Assembly (NCBI GenBank): GCA_035538795.1
Contig: DATLJS010000052.1
Location: 182,882-246,881 of the forward strand
Length of the DNA stretch: 64,000 bases
Reading direction: 5' to 3'
Source of the DNA: JAJZGK01 sp035538795
GTDB taxonomy: Bacteria > Pseudomonadota > Alphaproteobacteria > Rhodospirillales > Magnetospirillaceae
Part shown: one piece after another, positions 36,376 through 45,825 of the stretch
Layout: every line of letters begins with the position of its first letter
Numbering within the stretch: the first letter of the stretch is position 1
Notes under the pieces: model-generated
The model's input: the letters and a program-made list of their open reading frames with translations, nothing else
What the model was told of the DNA's origin: nothing
Database searches by the model: none
Translations under genes and position numbers: made by a program

Positions 36376-37855
36376 GGTAGCGGCTCCGCAGATGGGCCTT
36401 GAAGACCGAGGCGTCCAGGGGACGGCCGGTGGCGCGGGTCAGCAGGTCTTGGCTCGACAGGCTGGAGGCCAGCCCGTGAACGTTTTCGCGCAGCCAGCCC
36501 AGCAGCGGATGGAAATCGCCCTGGGCGATGGACGACAGCAGGCCAGGAACGGCCCGCTTGGCGGCGTCGAACAGCTGGGCGGCGGACATGGCGCCCAGGG
36601 TATAGGTGGGAAAATAGCCGATGGCTCCGTCGTACCAGTGGATGTCTTGCAGGCAGCCCAGCCGGTCGTCGGGCGGGGTCAGCCCCAGCAAGGCTTTGAA
36701 GCCCTCGTTCCAGGCGGCGGGAATGTCGCCGACCTCCATCTCTCCGGCCACCAGGGCTTTTTCCAGGCGATAGCGCAGGATGACGTGGGCGGGATAGGTC
36801 ACCTCGTCGGCGTCGACGCGGATGAAGCCGGGATTGACCCGCACGTTGGCGGCGTAAAGGGTGTCGGCATCCCAGCCCGACTGCCCCTTGGTCCCGAAGG
36901 TTTCGGCCATGATGGGGGCGGCGAAGGCCATGAACTGACGCGACCGGCAGGCCTGCATTTCCATCAAAAGGCTTTGGCTCTCATGAATGCTCATGCCGCG
37001 TGCCCGCCCGACCGGCTGGCCGCGCCAGGAATCCGGCAGACCGCGTTCGTACAGGGCATGACCGCTTTCATGGACCACGCCCAGCAGGCTGCGCATGAAA
37101 TCCGTCTCGTCATAACGGGTGGTGATGCGCACGTCGTCCTGGTTGCCGCCGCAGAAGGGATGCTGGGAAACGTCCAGACGGCCATGATCGAATTCGAAGC
37201 CGAGCACTTCCATCATGCGCAGCCCCAGGGCCTTCTGGCGCTCGACGGGAAAAGGGCCGGCGGCGGTTTTGGGGGCCGGTGGCTGCTTGGCCTGCACTTC
37301 GCCGAGGAAGCCGGGCAGGAAAGCGGCCAGATCGGCGAAGATAACGTCGATATCGGCGGATCGTCCGCCCGGCTCGTACTGATCCAGCAGGGCGTCGTAA
37401 GGCGACACCTCCAAAGCCTGACTTTTGACCTCGGCGGCTTGCCGGGTCAGGCGCAGCACTTCGGCCAGGAAGGGCGAGACGGCGGCGAAATCCGAAGCGG
37501 CGCGGGCCTTGCGCCAGGTCATCTCGCAGGACGAGCAGGCCCGCGACATTTCCTCGACCAGCGAAGACGGCAGGGCCGAGGCGTGGACCCATTCCCGGCG
37601 CATCTCGTGCAGATTGGCGACCTGCCAGCCGTGCAGTTCCTCGCCGGCGGCGTCGTCCAACAGGCTGCCGACATCGGGAGCCGTCAGCATTTCGTGATGC
37701 AGCGACTTCAGGGTGGCCAATTGTCCGGCCCGGCCGCCGGCGCCGCCCGACGGCATCATCGCCGACATGTCCCAATGCAGGATGTTCAGGGCTTCTTCGA
37801 TATGGGACAGACGGGTGAACAGGGCTTCCAGTTTGGAATAGGCCGGGGTGGTCAT
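36362..37855 (-). CDS. M32 family carboxypeptidase (thermostable carboxypeptidase 1 type)
   Basis: The 497-residue enzyme is helical, with the zinc motif HESGH in VVHESGHALYERGL. Family motifs HPFCGG, RITTRYD, GMSIHESQSLLMEMQ and TYTLGAMSAAQLF are present. It removes C-terminal residues from peptides in the cytoplasm. The start at 37855 (MTTPAYSKLEALF) fits the family; the in-frame extension to 37930 is unlikely. The opening LNILHWDMSAMMP is also conserved. Confidence 0.93.
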   Translation of the reverse strand: MTTPAYSKLEALFTRLSHIEEALNILHWDMSAMMPSGGAGGRAGQLATLKSLHHEMLTAPDVGSLLDDAAGEELHGWQVANLHEMRREWVHASALPSSLVEEMSRACSSCEMTWRKARAASDFAAVSPFLAEVLRLTRQAAEVKSQALEVSPYDALLDQYEPGGRSADIDVIFADLAAFLPGFLGEVQAKQPPAPKTAAGPFPVERQKALGLRMMEVLGFEFDHGRLDVSQHPFCGGNQDDVRITTRYDETDFMRSLLGVVHESGHALYERGLPDSWRGQPVGRARGMSIHESQSLLMEMQACRSRQFMAFAAPIMAETFGTKGQSGWDADTLYAANVRVNPGFIRVDADEVTYPAHVILRYRLEKALVAGEMEVGDIPAAWNEGFKALLGLTPPDDRLGCLQDIHWYDGAIGYFPTYTLGAMSAAQLFDAAKRAVPGLLSSIAQGDFHPLLGWLRENVHGLASSLSSQDLLTRATGRPLDASVFKAHLRSRYLNGG

Positions 37856-37947
37856 GCGGTGCCTCGCGCGAACGTCTTGTTGCTTCCGCAAATTGCGCTC
37901 TTTACCCTGGCTGTCAATGCCTAGTCCCAAGCCGAAGGAAATTCACC

Positions 37948-38604
37948 ATGAGCAAGAAGCCCCGCATCGCCGTCGTTCTCTCGGGCTGCGGCGTCTATGA
38001 CGGCGCGGAAATTCACGAAGCGGTGATGACCCTGCTGGCCATCGACCGCCATGGCGGCGAAGCCGTGTGCTTCGCTCCCAATGTCGACCAGATGCATGTG
38101 GTCGATCATCTGACCGGTCAGCCGACCGGTGAACGCCGCAACGTTTTGGTGGAATCCGCCCGCATCGCCCGCGGAGCCATCAGCGATCTGGCTTCTTTCC
38201 GGGCCGCGGACGTCGACGCCGTCGTTTTCCCGGGCGGTTTCGGCGCGGCGAAGAATCTGTGTTCCTTCGCCGTCGATGGTCCCGAATGCAAAGTCGAGCC
38301 CTCGGTGGACGCCGCCATCAAGGCCATGCGCTTTGCCGGCAAGCCCATCGGTGCTTTGTGCATTGCGCCCGCCTTGCTGGCGCGCGTGCTGGGGCGGGGT
38401 GAAGTGACCATCGGCAACGACGAAGGCACCGCCAAGGCCATCGAAGCTATGGGCGCCAAACATACGGTTGCCGGTCACGGTCAGGCGGTGGTGGATCAGG
38501 GGCTGAAAGTGGTCACCTCGCCCTGCTATATGCTGGACGCCACCATTGCTCAGATCGCCGACGGCGCCGACGCCGTGGTGACGGCACTGCTGAAGCTGGT
38601 CTAG
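37948..38604 (+). CDS. elbB: ElbB-type glyoxalase / DJ-1-PfpI superfamily protein
   Basis: The 218-residue protein has VVLSGCGVYDGAEIHEAVMTL at the start (split at the conserved CGVYDG). The DJ-1 nucleophile elbow is GALCIAPALLA with the catalytic Cys, and FPGGFGAAKNL lies ahead of it. ElbB was named for an effect on isoprenoid synthesis and shows glyoxalase-type activity. It lies divergently from the M32 gene, with a good ribosome-binding site (GAAGGAAA). Confidence 0.92.
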   Translation: MSKKPRIAVVLSGCGVYDGAEIHEAVMTLLAIDRHGGEAVCFAPNVDQMHVVDHLTGQPTGERRNVLVESARIARGAISDLASFRAADVDAVVFPGGFGAAKNLCSFAVDGPECKVEPSVDAAIKAMRFAGKPIGALCIAPALLARVLGRGEVTIGNDEGTAKAIEAMGAKHTVAGHGQAVVDQGLKVVTSPCYMLDATIAQIADGADAVVTALLKLV

Positions 38605-38608
38605 GGGC

Positions 38609-39925
38609 TTATTCCCGCTCGAACACCGCCACGGCTTCCAGATGGGCCGACCAGGGGAACTGGTCCACTGGAGTGGCGCGTTTCAAGGTATAGCCGCCTT
38701 TTGCCAGAATACGGGCGTCGCGGGCCAGGGTGGCGGGATTGCAGGATACCGCCACCACCAGCGCCGGACCGGACTCGGCCAGATGCTCGGCCTGGGCGGC
38801 GGCTCCGGCGCGGGGCGGGTCGAAGACGACGGCCTGGAATTTCTTCAGCTCGTCGCCCAGCAGCGGGCGGCGAGACAGATCGCGGACCTCTGCCGTGACG
38901 CGGGCGCCGCTGCGGTCGGCTGCGGCCTTGAGGGCGCGCAGGGATGCTTCCTCGCCCTCCACCGCATGGACTTGGGCCTTTTGTGCCAAGGGGAAGGTGA
39001 AGCTGCCGCAGCCCGAGAACAGGTCGGCCACCGGGCCTTTGGCGCCGACGGCGTCGAACACCAGGGCGGCCAGGGCGCGTTCACCCTCCAGCGAAGGCTG
39101 GAGGAACGATGCGGGCGGCAGTTCCACGCCGACGCCGGCGAAACGGATGACGGTCTGTCGGCGGTGAGCCAGGGGCTCGATGATGCCGGTGCCGGGACGG
39201 CGCCACGATAGGCGGGCCAGGTCCTGGGCCTCGGCAAAGGCGGCCAGGGTTTCGCGGTCGAACAGGTCGAGCCGAGCCTCGGCTTCCACCATCAAGTCGA
39301 TGCCGGTTTCGGTCAAGGTGGCGACGGCGTCGCCTTCGCAGCCGTCGTCCAGCAGCCGCAACAGCACGGCCCGCAAGGGATCGAGCAGGGCCAACAGTTC
39401 GGGAGCCAGCAGCAGGCATTCTTCGAGGTCGACCAGTTGATGGCTGGCCCGGGCGTTGAAGCCCAGGTGCAAGTGCTTGCGGCGCTTGGCGAAGGCGAAG
39501 GCGGCGCGGCGGCGGCTGCCGTGGGGGATGGCCACCAGCGGAGCGATCAGGTCTTCGCCGAAACCGGCGCGGCCCATGGCTTCGACCAGTTGGCCGCGTT
39601 TCCAGTCCTGATAAAGCTCTTGGCTCATATGCTGAAGGGCGCAGCCGCCGCAGACGCCGAAATGGCGGCAGGGCGGCGTTTGACGGCCTTCGGCCGGGGT
39701 CAGCACCTGTAGCAGCGAAGCGGACAGCCCATCGCCCCGGCGGCCCTCGACCTTCACCACCACCTTTTCGCCGGGGATGGTGCCGGGCACGAACACCTGT
39801 TCGCCGCCGTGGCGGGCGATGCCGTCGCCGCGCCCTCCGACGCTGTCGATGGCGACCTCCAGGGTACGGGGCAGGGCGGCGGCGGCCTTGGGGCGTGGCC
39901 GGGCGGAGGTGGGACGGCGGCTCAT
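38609..39925 (-). CDS. TrmA/RlmD-family 23S rRNA (uracil-5)-methyltransferase
   Basis: The 438-residue protein has an N-terminal TRAM domain (about 8-65) and an iron-sulfur Cys cluster PCRHFGVCGGCALQHM. The SAM site is VADLFSGCGSFTFPLA. The catalytic region is VVFDPPRAGA then VVAVSCNPATLARD with the nucleophilic Cys. It methylates uridine C5 in rRNA (RlmC/RlmD) or tRNA; the exact site is not certain. It ends four bases from elbB in convergent orientation. Confidence 0.9.
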   Translation of the reverse strand: MSRRPTSARPRPKAAAALPRTLEVAIDSVGGRGDGIARHGGEQVFVPGTIPGEKVVVKVEGRRGDGLSASLLQVLTPAEGRQTPPCRHFGVCGGCALQHMSQELYQDWKRGQLVEAMGRAGFGEDLIAPLVAIPHGSRRRAAFAFAKRRKHLHLGFNARASHQLVDLEECLLLAPELLALLDPLRAVLLRLLDDGCEGDAVATLTETGIDLMVEAEARLDLFDRETLAAFAEAQDLARLSWRRPGTGIIEPLAHRRQTVIRFAGVGVELPPASFLQPSLEGERALAALVFDAVGAKGPVADLFSGCGSFTFPLAQKAQVHAVEGEEASLRALKAAADRSGARVTAEVRDLSRRPLLGDELKKFQAVVFDPPRAGAAAQAEHLAESGPALVVAVSCNPATLARDARILAKGGYTLKRATPVDQFPWSAHLEAVAVFERE

Positions 39926-39952
39926 GAAATCTCTACTTTGGAAACGACGAAC

Positions 39953-40291
39953 TCAGGCTTCGGCGGTCAGGGCTTCGGCTGTTTGTTCGAAGATGGTGAA
40001 AACGCTGTCCAGCCGCGCCATTTTCAGCACCCGCAGAGCGGGCGCACTGACCGAGGACAAAGCGAAGCGCACGCCATAGCGCTTGGCCGTCTGATAGCCC
40101 TCGATCAGACTGGCGATGCCGGAACTGTCGATATAGCGCACATGAGCCATATCCACCACAACATCCCAACGGTCGTTCAGGCAGGCGACCACTTCCTTGC
40201 GCACGTCCATGCTGTTGCTGAGGTCGACTTCGCCGCCCAAGGAGACAAGGGCGGCGCGTCCGTGGCGTTCGATGGTCAGGGACATGGTCAT
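39953..40291 (-). CDS. STAS-domain anti-anti-sigma factor-like protein
   Basis: The 112-residue protein is a single STAS domain. VRYIDSSGIASLIEGY contains the DSSG Ser that is phosphorylated in partner-switching antagonists. It overlaps the phosphatase/kinase gene by four bases (ATGA), so the two are coupled. In such systems the unphosphorylated STAS protein sequesters a HATPase anti-sigma protein, or another output. The target of this pair is unknown. Confidence 0.9.
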   Translation of the reverse strand: MTMSLTIERHGRAALVSLGGEVDLSNSMDVRKEVVACLNDRWDVVVDMAHVRYIDSSGIASLIEGYQTAKRYGVRFALSSVSAPALRVLKMARLDSVFTIFEQTAEALTAEA

Positions 40292-41514
40292 GGCAGGGCC
40301 TTGGTCATCAGCAACAGGTTTCCCGTTCCGGGAGGCGGCGGCGGCCAGGACACCGTGTCCATCGCCTGTCGCATGAAATGCAGCCCGAGGCCGCCCGGCG
40401 CAATGTCCTCAATCGGACGAGGGGTGATATTAGCCAAGTCCGAGGCCCGTGCAAAATCTATCACACGTATCGTAAACATATTCACGTCTTTGGAGATTTC
40501 CAGAATCACTTCTCCATCGCGGCCATAGCCGTGACGCAGAACGTTCTGACAGGCTTCGTCCACCGCCATGACGATGTCGGAAGCGGTATCGGCGTCGGCT
40601 CCGGCGGCTCTGAGGGCATCGCCCACGGCCTCGCGCTGGGCGGAAAGCCCCAGAGCCGTCAGCCAGCCGCGGCGGAACAGGATCGGCGGCGGCCGTCCGT
40701 CGGCCACCAGCAGCAGCGTCAGATCGTCGCGGGGCGGCGTCAGCGGATCGGCCATGCGCCCGAGCAGGGCGTTCAGGCGCAGGGGCGGCGGCAGCAAGGC
40801 CGCGTCCTCGATCATGCGGCGCAAACCGTTTTCGCCGAGCATGCCGTCGCTGCCCTGGCTTTCGGTGACGCCGTCGGTAAACAGGTACAGGCAGCCTCCG
40901 GCCAGACACAGCAGCTTTTCCGGAATGGCGGCGCTGACCATGCCGCGCTCGATGCCCAGCGGCGGGGCTCCGGCCCGCAAAGAGGTGAACCGTCCGTCCA
41001 GGGAATGCAGCAGGGCCGGTTCATGTCCGGCATTGGCCAGCAGCAGGCATCCCGAGGCGGTATGGAGAATGCCGGCGATCATGGTGACGAAACGCCCGTC
41101 TCCTTGGGAAAGGCGGCATAGTTCGTCGTTGATTTCCGCCAGCAGCGGGCCGGGGCGGTCATGGCCGCGAGCCAGACGGCGGAACAGGCTGCTGCCGGCG
41201 GCCATCAGCTGGGCGGCGGGATACCCCTTGCCGGCCACGTCGCCGATGGCGAAGGCCACCAGACCGTCGTCGCGTTCGACGATATCGAAGAAATCGCCGG
41301 AAATTTCCTGGGCGGGCAGGGTGACGCCCAGGATCGGCATATGTTCCAGCGCCTGGGTGCCGCGCATGTTGCGCTGAATTTGCCCGGCCAGTTCCAACTC
41401 TTGGCGCAAGGCGGTTTCCATGGCCCCGGAATCGGCGAAACGGCGGCTCAGTTCGGCGATCAAGTCCAACTGGCGGCGAAAGACGTTGTGCGGAGATTCG
41501 GCGTCCGAGGTCAT
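40288..41514 (-). CDS. SpoIIE/PP2C phosphatase fused to a HATPase (RsbW-like) domain
   Basis: The 408-residue protein has an N-terminal helix then a PP2C-SpoIIE domain (EISGDFFDIVERDDG; FAIGDVAGKG; LANAGHEPALL; LFTDGVTES; RDDLTLLLV). A C-terminal RsbW-like ATP-binding domain follows (N-box VMAVDEACQNVLRHGYG; GGLGLHFMRQ). The two activities could dephosphorylate and phosphorylate the adjacent STAS protein. It has no sensor domain. Confidence 0.9.
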   Translation of the reverse strand: MTSDAESPHNVFRRQLDLIAELSRRFADSGAMETALRQELELAGQIQRNMRGTQALEHMPILGVTLPAQEISGDFFDIVERDDGLVAFAIGDVAGKGYPAAQLMAAGSSLFRRLARGHDRPGPLLAEINDELCRLSQGDGRFVTMIAGILHTASGCLLLANAGHEPALLHSLDGRFTSLRAGAPPLGIERGMVSAAIPEKLLCLAGGCLYLFTDGVTESQGSDGMLGENGLRRMIEDAALLPPPLRLNALLGRMADPLTPPRDDLTLLLVADGRPPPILFRRGWLTALGLSAQREAVGDALRAAGADADTASDIVMAVDEACQNVLRHGYGRDGEVILEISKDVNMFTIRVIDFARASDLANITPRPIEDIAPGGLGLHFMRQAMDTVSWPPPPPGTGNLLLMTKALP

Positions 41515-41582
41515 AGCGACACTATGCGCGAGGGGCGGGCGCTGGTAAATCTTTGCGCATCGTTCGAAGGGAGTGGATGACC

Positions 41583-41951
41583 ATGAACAACGACCGCCGC
41601 GCCCGGCTGGCGCCCGTTTTCAACCGCTATGCCGCCGAATGCCGTAGCCGCGCCGAAACTCTGGCCGCGATTTTGGCGGACGCTCCGGCCGAACCGGATT
41701 TACAGGCAGTGGTGCTGCACGCCCATACCTTGGCGGGATCGGGGGCGACCATGGGGGCGGAGGCTCTGAGCGTCGAGGCCCGGCGGCTGGAGGAACTGGC
41801 CAAAACCCTACAGGACGAGGAGCGCCGGCCCGGCGCCGATGAGCGTCAGGTGATGGCCGCCCTGGCCGCCAGCCTGCTGGCCGCCGCCAGCGGCTTCGAC
41901 GCCGAGGCCATGCTCGACGCCTTTATCGTCAAGATGTTCCCGAACGGCTAG
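41583..41951 (+). CDS. Hpt (histidine phosphotransfer) domain protein
   Basis: The 122-residue helical bundle has the phospho-His in LHAHTLAGSGATMG (family pattern HxxKGSS-like). The start at 41583 (GAAGGGAG nine bases upstream) is preferred to ATG at 41577 or TTG at 41553. It is divergent from the SpoIIE-HATPase gene, with starts under 70 bases apart. This suggests a phosphorelay feeding the partner-switching module. The stop overlaps the next gene's stop. Confidence 0.83.
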   Translation: MNNDRRARLAPVFNRYAAECRSRAETLAAILADAPAEPDLQAVVLHAHTLAGSGATMGAEALSVEARRLEELAKTLQDEERRPGADERQVMAALAASLLAAASGFDAEAMLDAFIVKMFPNG

Positions 41952-43414
41952 TCCTTCATCAGGACGCAGACCAACCCCGGCACTTCCCGACTGTTTTCGG
42001 TGCGGGTCCAATTGTCCTCGATCCGCAGGACGCGGAAGCCGTGTTCTCCGGCCAGCCGCTCCAGATAGGCGGCGGAGTGGGCGAAGCGTTTCGACGGCTG
42101 TACGGCGTAGTCCTGGCCGTCGTCGCGTTTTTCCACGGTGAAGGCGAAGCCGCCGCCGGTCTTGAGGGCACCGGCGCAAGCGGCAAAGGCGGCCTTGAGA
42201 TCGCCCAGATAAATCAGCACGTCGGCGGCGGTGATCAGATCATAGGCGCCGGGCCGGTCGGCGGCGGCGGTCAGTTCACCGACGCCGAGGCTTCGGTAAA
42301 ATCCGCGCTGGCGGGCCTTGTCGATCATGGCTGGCGACAGGTCGACGCCGTCGACAGCATGAAGGACGGGCTGCATCACTTCGCCCACCAAACCGGTGCC
42401 GCAGCCCAGATCCAGACAATCGAAGGGGCCGTCGCCCAGGGTGGCGCGGACAGCTTCCAGCAGCAGTTCCGGCGCTCGGTATTGCAATCCCTGACGCAAA
42501 TCCTGGTCGAAAACTTCGGCATAACGGTCGTAAAGGGCGGCGACGAAGGCGCTGGGAGCGCGGTCGGGAGCCTGGCCGCCCTCCAGCCGGGCCAAAGCCA
42601 GCGCCGCGCCGAAGACATCGCTGCCGTCGCGCTTCAAGACCCGACGGTAAGCGGCGGCGGCTTCGGCTTTGCGGTCCAGGCGCTCCAGGATTTCTCCGCG
42701 CAGCCAGTCGGCCTCCAGCGAATTCCTGGCCTGTGACAAGGCGTCCAGGGCGTCGTCCAGCCGGTTCAGACCGCGTAGAGCCTGGCCCAGCTCGATCCAG
42801 CCGGAAGCGTCCTGGGGAGCCAGCCGGGTGGCCCGTAACGCGGCGTCGTGGGCGTCGGCGGGACGTTTCAGACGGCGCAGCACTCCGGCCAGATTGGCCT
42901 GGGGCCGGGCATAGCCGGGATCGGAATCGATGGCTTGGGCGAACGCGATGGCGGCGGCTTCGATATGTCCCAGCGCCTGTTCGGCAACCCCCAGATTGTT
43001 CAGGGCGCCGGCCGACAGGGGGCGGTTCCGCAGCAGCTCGGCCGCTCCGGCCCAATCCCGGCGCTGCAGCAGCAGGGCGGCGAGTTCGGCCTCGGCCTCG
43101 AGCATGCCGGGCAGGCGGCGGTACAGGGCTTCCGCTTCGTCCCGGCGGCCTTGCAGGCTTTGCGCGCGGGCCATGGCCAGCAGCAGGGGTGGGGCGTCGG
43201 GGGTGGCGGCCAGGGCCTTGGACAGATGCAGGGCGGCCTTGCGGCCTTGCCCATCGGCCAGGGCCAGCAATCCGTGCAGATAGGCCAGTCCGGGCGCGTC
43301 GGAGCGGACCTTCTCGATGGAGCGGGCCAGCTTGCGGGCTTCGGGCAGGCGTTTCTGCTCCAGATGGGCGAAGGCCAACCCCAAAGCCTGGGCCAAATCC
43401 ATCTTCTGCGTCAT
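41948..43414 (-). CDS. TPR-repeat SAM-dependent methyltransferase
   Basis: The 488-residue protein has about nine TPR units (residues ~1-280; for example ALNNLGVAEQALGHIEAAAI). A class I methyltransferase domain with CLDLGCGTGLVGE (motif I), VDGVDLSPAMIDKARQRGFY and DLITAADVLIYLG follows. TPRs probably recruit a protein substrate; such enzymes occur in many proteobacteria without a defined target. It converges with the Hpt gene. Confidence 0.87.
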   Translation of the reverse strand: MTQKMDLAQALGLAFAHLEQKRLPEARKLARSIEKVRSDAPGLAYLHGLLALADGQGRKAALHLSKALAATPDAPPLLLAMARAQSLQGRRDEAEALYRRLPGMLEAEAELAALLLQRRDWAGAAELLRNRPLSAGALNNLGVAEQALGHIEAAAIAFAQAIDSDPGYARPQANLAGVLRRLKRPADAHDAALRATRLAPQDASGWIELGQALRGLNRLDDALDALSQARNSLEADWLRGEILERLDRKAEAAAAYRRVLKRDGSDVFGAALALARLEGGQAPDRAPSAFVAALYDRYAEVFDQDLRQGLQYRAPELLLEAVRATLGDGPFDCLDLGCGTGLVGEVMQPVLHAVDGVDLSPAMIDKARQRGFYRSLGVGELTAAADRPGAYDLITAADVLIYLGDLKAAFAACAGALKTGGGFAFTVEKRDDGQDYAVQPSKRFAHSAAYLERLAGEHGFRVLRIEDNWTRTENSREVPGLVCVLMKD

Positions 43415-43572
43415 TGCCGAATTCCCAAAGCGTGGCGGAAAGGCTTGTTGAAGCCGGAAAGCCGTCCCCTGTCCAGTGTAAACAGCAACGAAAGCTTCGC
43501 CAAACCTTCGCGCACGAAGGGAAAGGGCGGCGTTACCCTTGGCGTGCCGTATTGGGATCAGGGAGGATTGCC

Positions 43573-44067
43573 ATGTCGGGTATCCGCAACGTGCTGTTTC
43601 TTTGCGCCGGCGACGAGGCGCGCGGGCTGATGGCTGAAGCCATTTTGAACCGCGAGGGCGCCGGACGCTTCCGCGCCTTCAGCGCCGGGCTGTCGCCGGT
43701 AGGAACCATTCATCCGGCGGCCGAGGCCTTGCTGCGCAAGCTGAACCATTCCACCGGCGGATTGCATCCCAAGGGGCTGGCCGGCTTCACCTGCGACGGG
43801 GCGCCGGTGATGGATTTCGTTTTCACGGTCAGCGAGGACGCGGCGGAAAACGAGCATCTGCCCTTGCCGGGCGTGCCCTTGCGCGCCGATTGGAGCCTGC
43901 CCGACCCGCTGTCCGGCAACGGCAGCGAGGCCGAACGGGCGCTGGCGGTGGCCGACGCCTACCGCATGCTGTGCAACCGCATCGGGGTTTTCGTCAATCT
44001 GCCGATGACGGCGCTGGATCGCTTGAGCCTGCAACAGCGGCTGAGCGAAATCGGGCGGCGGCATTGA
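43573..44067 (+). CDS. Low-molecular-weight phosphotyrosine phosphatase / arsenate reductase-like protein
   Basis: The 164-residue protein starts at 43573, set by GGGAGGA just upstream; the longer open frame crosses a neighbouring gene. The P-loop reads VLFLCAGDEARGLMAEA, where the family pattern is C-x-G-N-S-x-R-S. Here D-E and G replace N-S and the last S. The catalytic Asp in LPDPL is kept. Substrate is unknown; the loop change may alter catalysis. Confidence 0.8.
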   Translation: MSGIRNVLFLCAGDEARGLMAEAILNREGAGRFRAFSAGLSPVGTIHPAAEALLRKLNHSTGGLHPKGLAGFTCDGAPVMDFVFTVSEDAAENEHLPLPGVPLRADWSLPDPLSGNGSEAERALAVADAYRMLCNRIGVFVNLPMTALDRLSLQQRLSEIGRRH

Positions 44068-44115
44068 GCAGACGGCCGGGGAATTTCCGGCAGGCCGGAA
44101 GACCTGCCGGCGCCG

Positions 44116-45699
44116 TCAGTGCTGTTCCCGCGTCGCCGAGAATTTGATCTCGGGAAAGTCCTGCTGGGCGCGGTTCAAGGTCCAGCTGTTGCGGGCCAGG
44201 AACACCATGGCGCCGTCGCGGTCCTCGGCCATGGACGAGGCGTTGACATCGACGAACTTCTTGATGACGTCCTTGTTCTCGCAATGAATCCATCGGGCGG
44301 TGTCGAAGGGTGCGTCTTCGAAGCCGGCCTTCAGATTGTATTCGCTTTGGATACGGTCGGCGATCACGTCGAATTGCAGCATGCCGACGACGCCGACGAT
44401 CCAGGTGGCGCCGTTGATGGGCTTGAACAGCTGGGAGACGCCCTCCTCGGCCAGGTCTTCCAAAGCCTTTTTCAACTGCTTGGCCTTCATGGGGTCGTCC
44501 AGGCGGACGCGGCGCAGAACTTCCGGCGCGAAACTGGGGATGCCGGTGAAGCGCAAATCCTCGCCCTCGGTCAGGGCATCGCCGATGCGCAGGGCTCCGT
44601 GGTTGGGAATGCCCATGATGTCGCCGGGAAACGCTTCCTCGGCCAGTTCGCGGTCGCGGGCCAGGAAAAACACCGGATTGCCCAGCGCCAGCACCTTGCC
44701 GGAGCGCACATGCTTCAGCTTCATGCCGCGCTTGAACTTGCCGGAACAGACGCGGAAAAAGGCGATGCGGTCGCGGTGGTTGGGGTCCATGTTGGCCTGG
44801 ACCTTGAACACGAAGCCGGTGACTTTTTCCTCCAGCGGATCGACGGAGCGGGGCTCGGCGGGCTGAACGCGAGGCGGCGGGGCCAGACGGCCGATACCGT
44901 TCAGCAGTTCGCGCACGCCGAAATTGCGCAGGGCCGAGCCAAAGAACACCGGCGTCAGGTGCCCGGCGCGGTAGCTGTCCAGGTCGAAGGGCGGACAGGC
45001 GCCGCGCACCAGCTCGATCTCTTCGCGCAGCTTGGCGGCGGCTTCGGCTCCCACCAGGTCGTCCAGGCGGGGATCGTCCAGGGGCATGTCGATGCCGTCG
45101 GGGATGTGATCGCCCCTGGTCTGATCGAACAGCAGCACCTGATCGCAAGACAGATCGTAGACGCCCTTCAGATCGCGGCCCATGCCGATCGGCCAGGTGA
45201 TCGGGCAGACGTCCAGCGCCAGGGTCTTTTCGATTTCGTCCAGAATGTCGAAAGTCTCGCGGGCCTCGCGGTCCACCTTGTTGACGAAGGTGGTGATGGG
45301 CACGTCGCGCAGACGGCAGACTTCGAACAGCTTGCGGGTCTGGGTCTCGATGCCCTTGGCGGCGTCGATGACCATGACGGCGGAATCGACGGCGGTCAGG
45401 GTGCGGTAGGTATCCTCGCTGAAGTCCTCGTGGCCGGGAGTGTCCAGCAGGTTAAAGGCCAGCCCGCCATGCTCGAAGCTCATCACCGAGGCGGTGACCG
45501 AGATGCCGCGTTCCTTCTCGATGCTCATCCAGTCGGAGCGGGCGCGGCGCTGTTCGCCGCGGGCGCGCACCGCGCCGGCCATCTGGATGGCGCCGCCGAA
45601 CAGCAGAAGCTTTTCGGTCAGAGTGGTTTTACCGGCATCCGGATGCGAAATGATGGCGAAGGTGCGCCGCTGCGTCACCGCTGAAAGGAGCGAAGTCAT
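44116..45699 (-). CDS. prfC: Peptide chain release factor 3
   Basis: The 527-residue GTPase has G1 SHPDAGKTTLTEKLL, G3 LDTPGHEDFSEDTYRTL, G4 NKVDRE, and the RF3 C-terminal domains (VGVVGMLQFDVIADRIQSEY). It recycles RF1/RF2 from the ribosome after termination. The start at 45699 fits the family (FAIISHPDAGKT near residue 20). It converges with the phosphatase-like gene; a hairpin in between lacks a T tract. Confidence 0.95.
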   Translation of the reverse strand: MTSLLSAVTQRRTFAIISHPDAGKTTLTEKLLLFGGAIQMAGAVRARGEQRRARSDWMSIEKERGISVTASVMSFEHGGLAFNLLDTPGHEDFSEDTYRTLTAVDSAVMVIDAAKGIETQTRKLFEVCRLRDVPITTFVNKVDREARETFDILDEIEKTLALDVCPITWPIGMGRDLKGVYDLSCDQVLLFDQTRGDHIPDGIDMPLDDPRLDDLVGAEAAAKLREEIELVRGACPPFDLDSYRAGHLTPVFFGSALRNFGVRELLNGIGRLAPPPRVQPAEPRSVDPLEEKVTGFVFKVQANMDPNHRDRIAFFRVCSGKFKRGMKLKHVRSGKVLALGNPVFFLARDRELAEEAFPGDIMGIPNHGALRIGDALTEGEDLRFTGIPSFAPEVLRRVRLDDPMKAKQLKKALEDLAEEGVSQLFKPINGATWIVGVVGMLQFDVIADRIQSEYNLKAGFEDAPFDTARWIHCENKDVIKKFVDVNASSMAEDRDGAMVFLARNSWTLNRAQQDFPEIKFSATREQH

Positions 45700-45825
45700 G
45701 ATGGCGGTTTTTCAAGCTTTAAGACAAAAATTGCAAGAGATGTTTGCGGCCCCGCCTTTCGGCTGGGTTTTCCTGGGGATGCAAATGGTTTTAAATTGCC
45801 GTTGGGTTGGTTCAAGAGGCTGAAT

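Noticed and set aside
42733..43572. Apparent N-terminal extension of the LMW-phosphatase-like protein
   Set aside because: It is antisense to the TPR-methyltransferase, and a good ribosome-binding site marks 43573.
44087..44110. Hairpin CCGGCAGG/CCTGCCGG between the phosphatase-like gene and prfC
   Set aside because: It lacks a T tract on either strand; not a clear terminator, probably GC-rich chance pairing.
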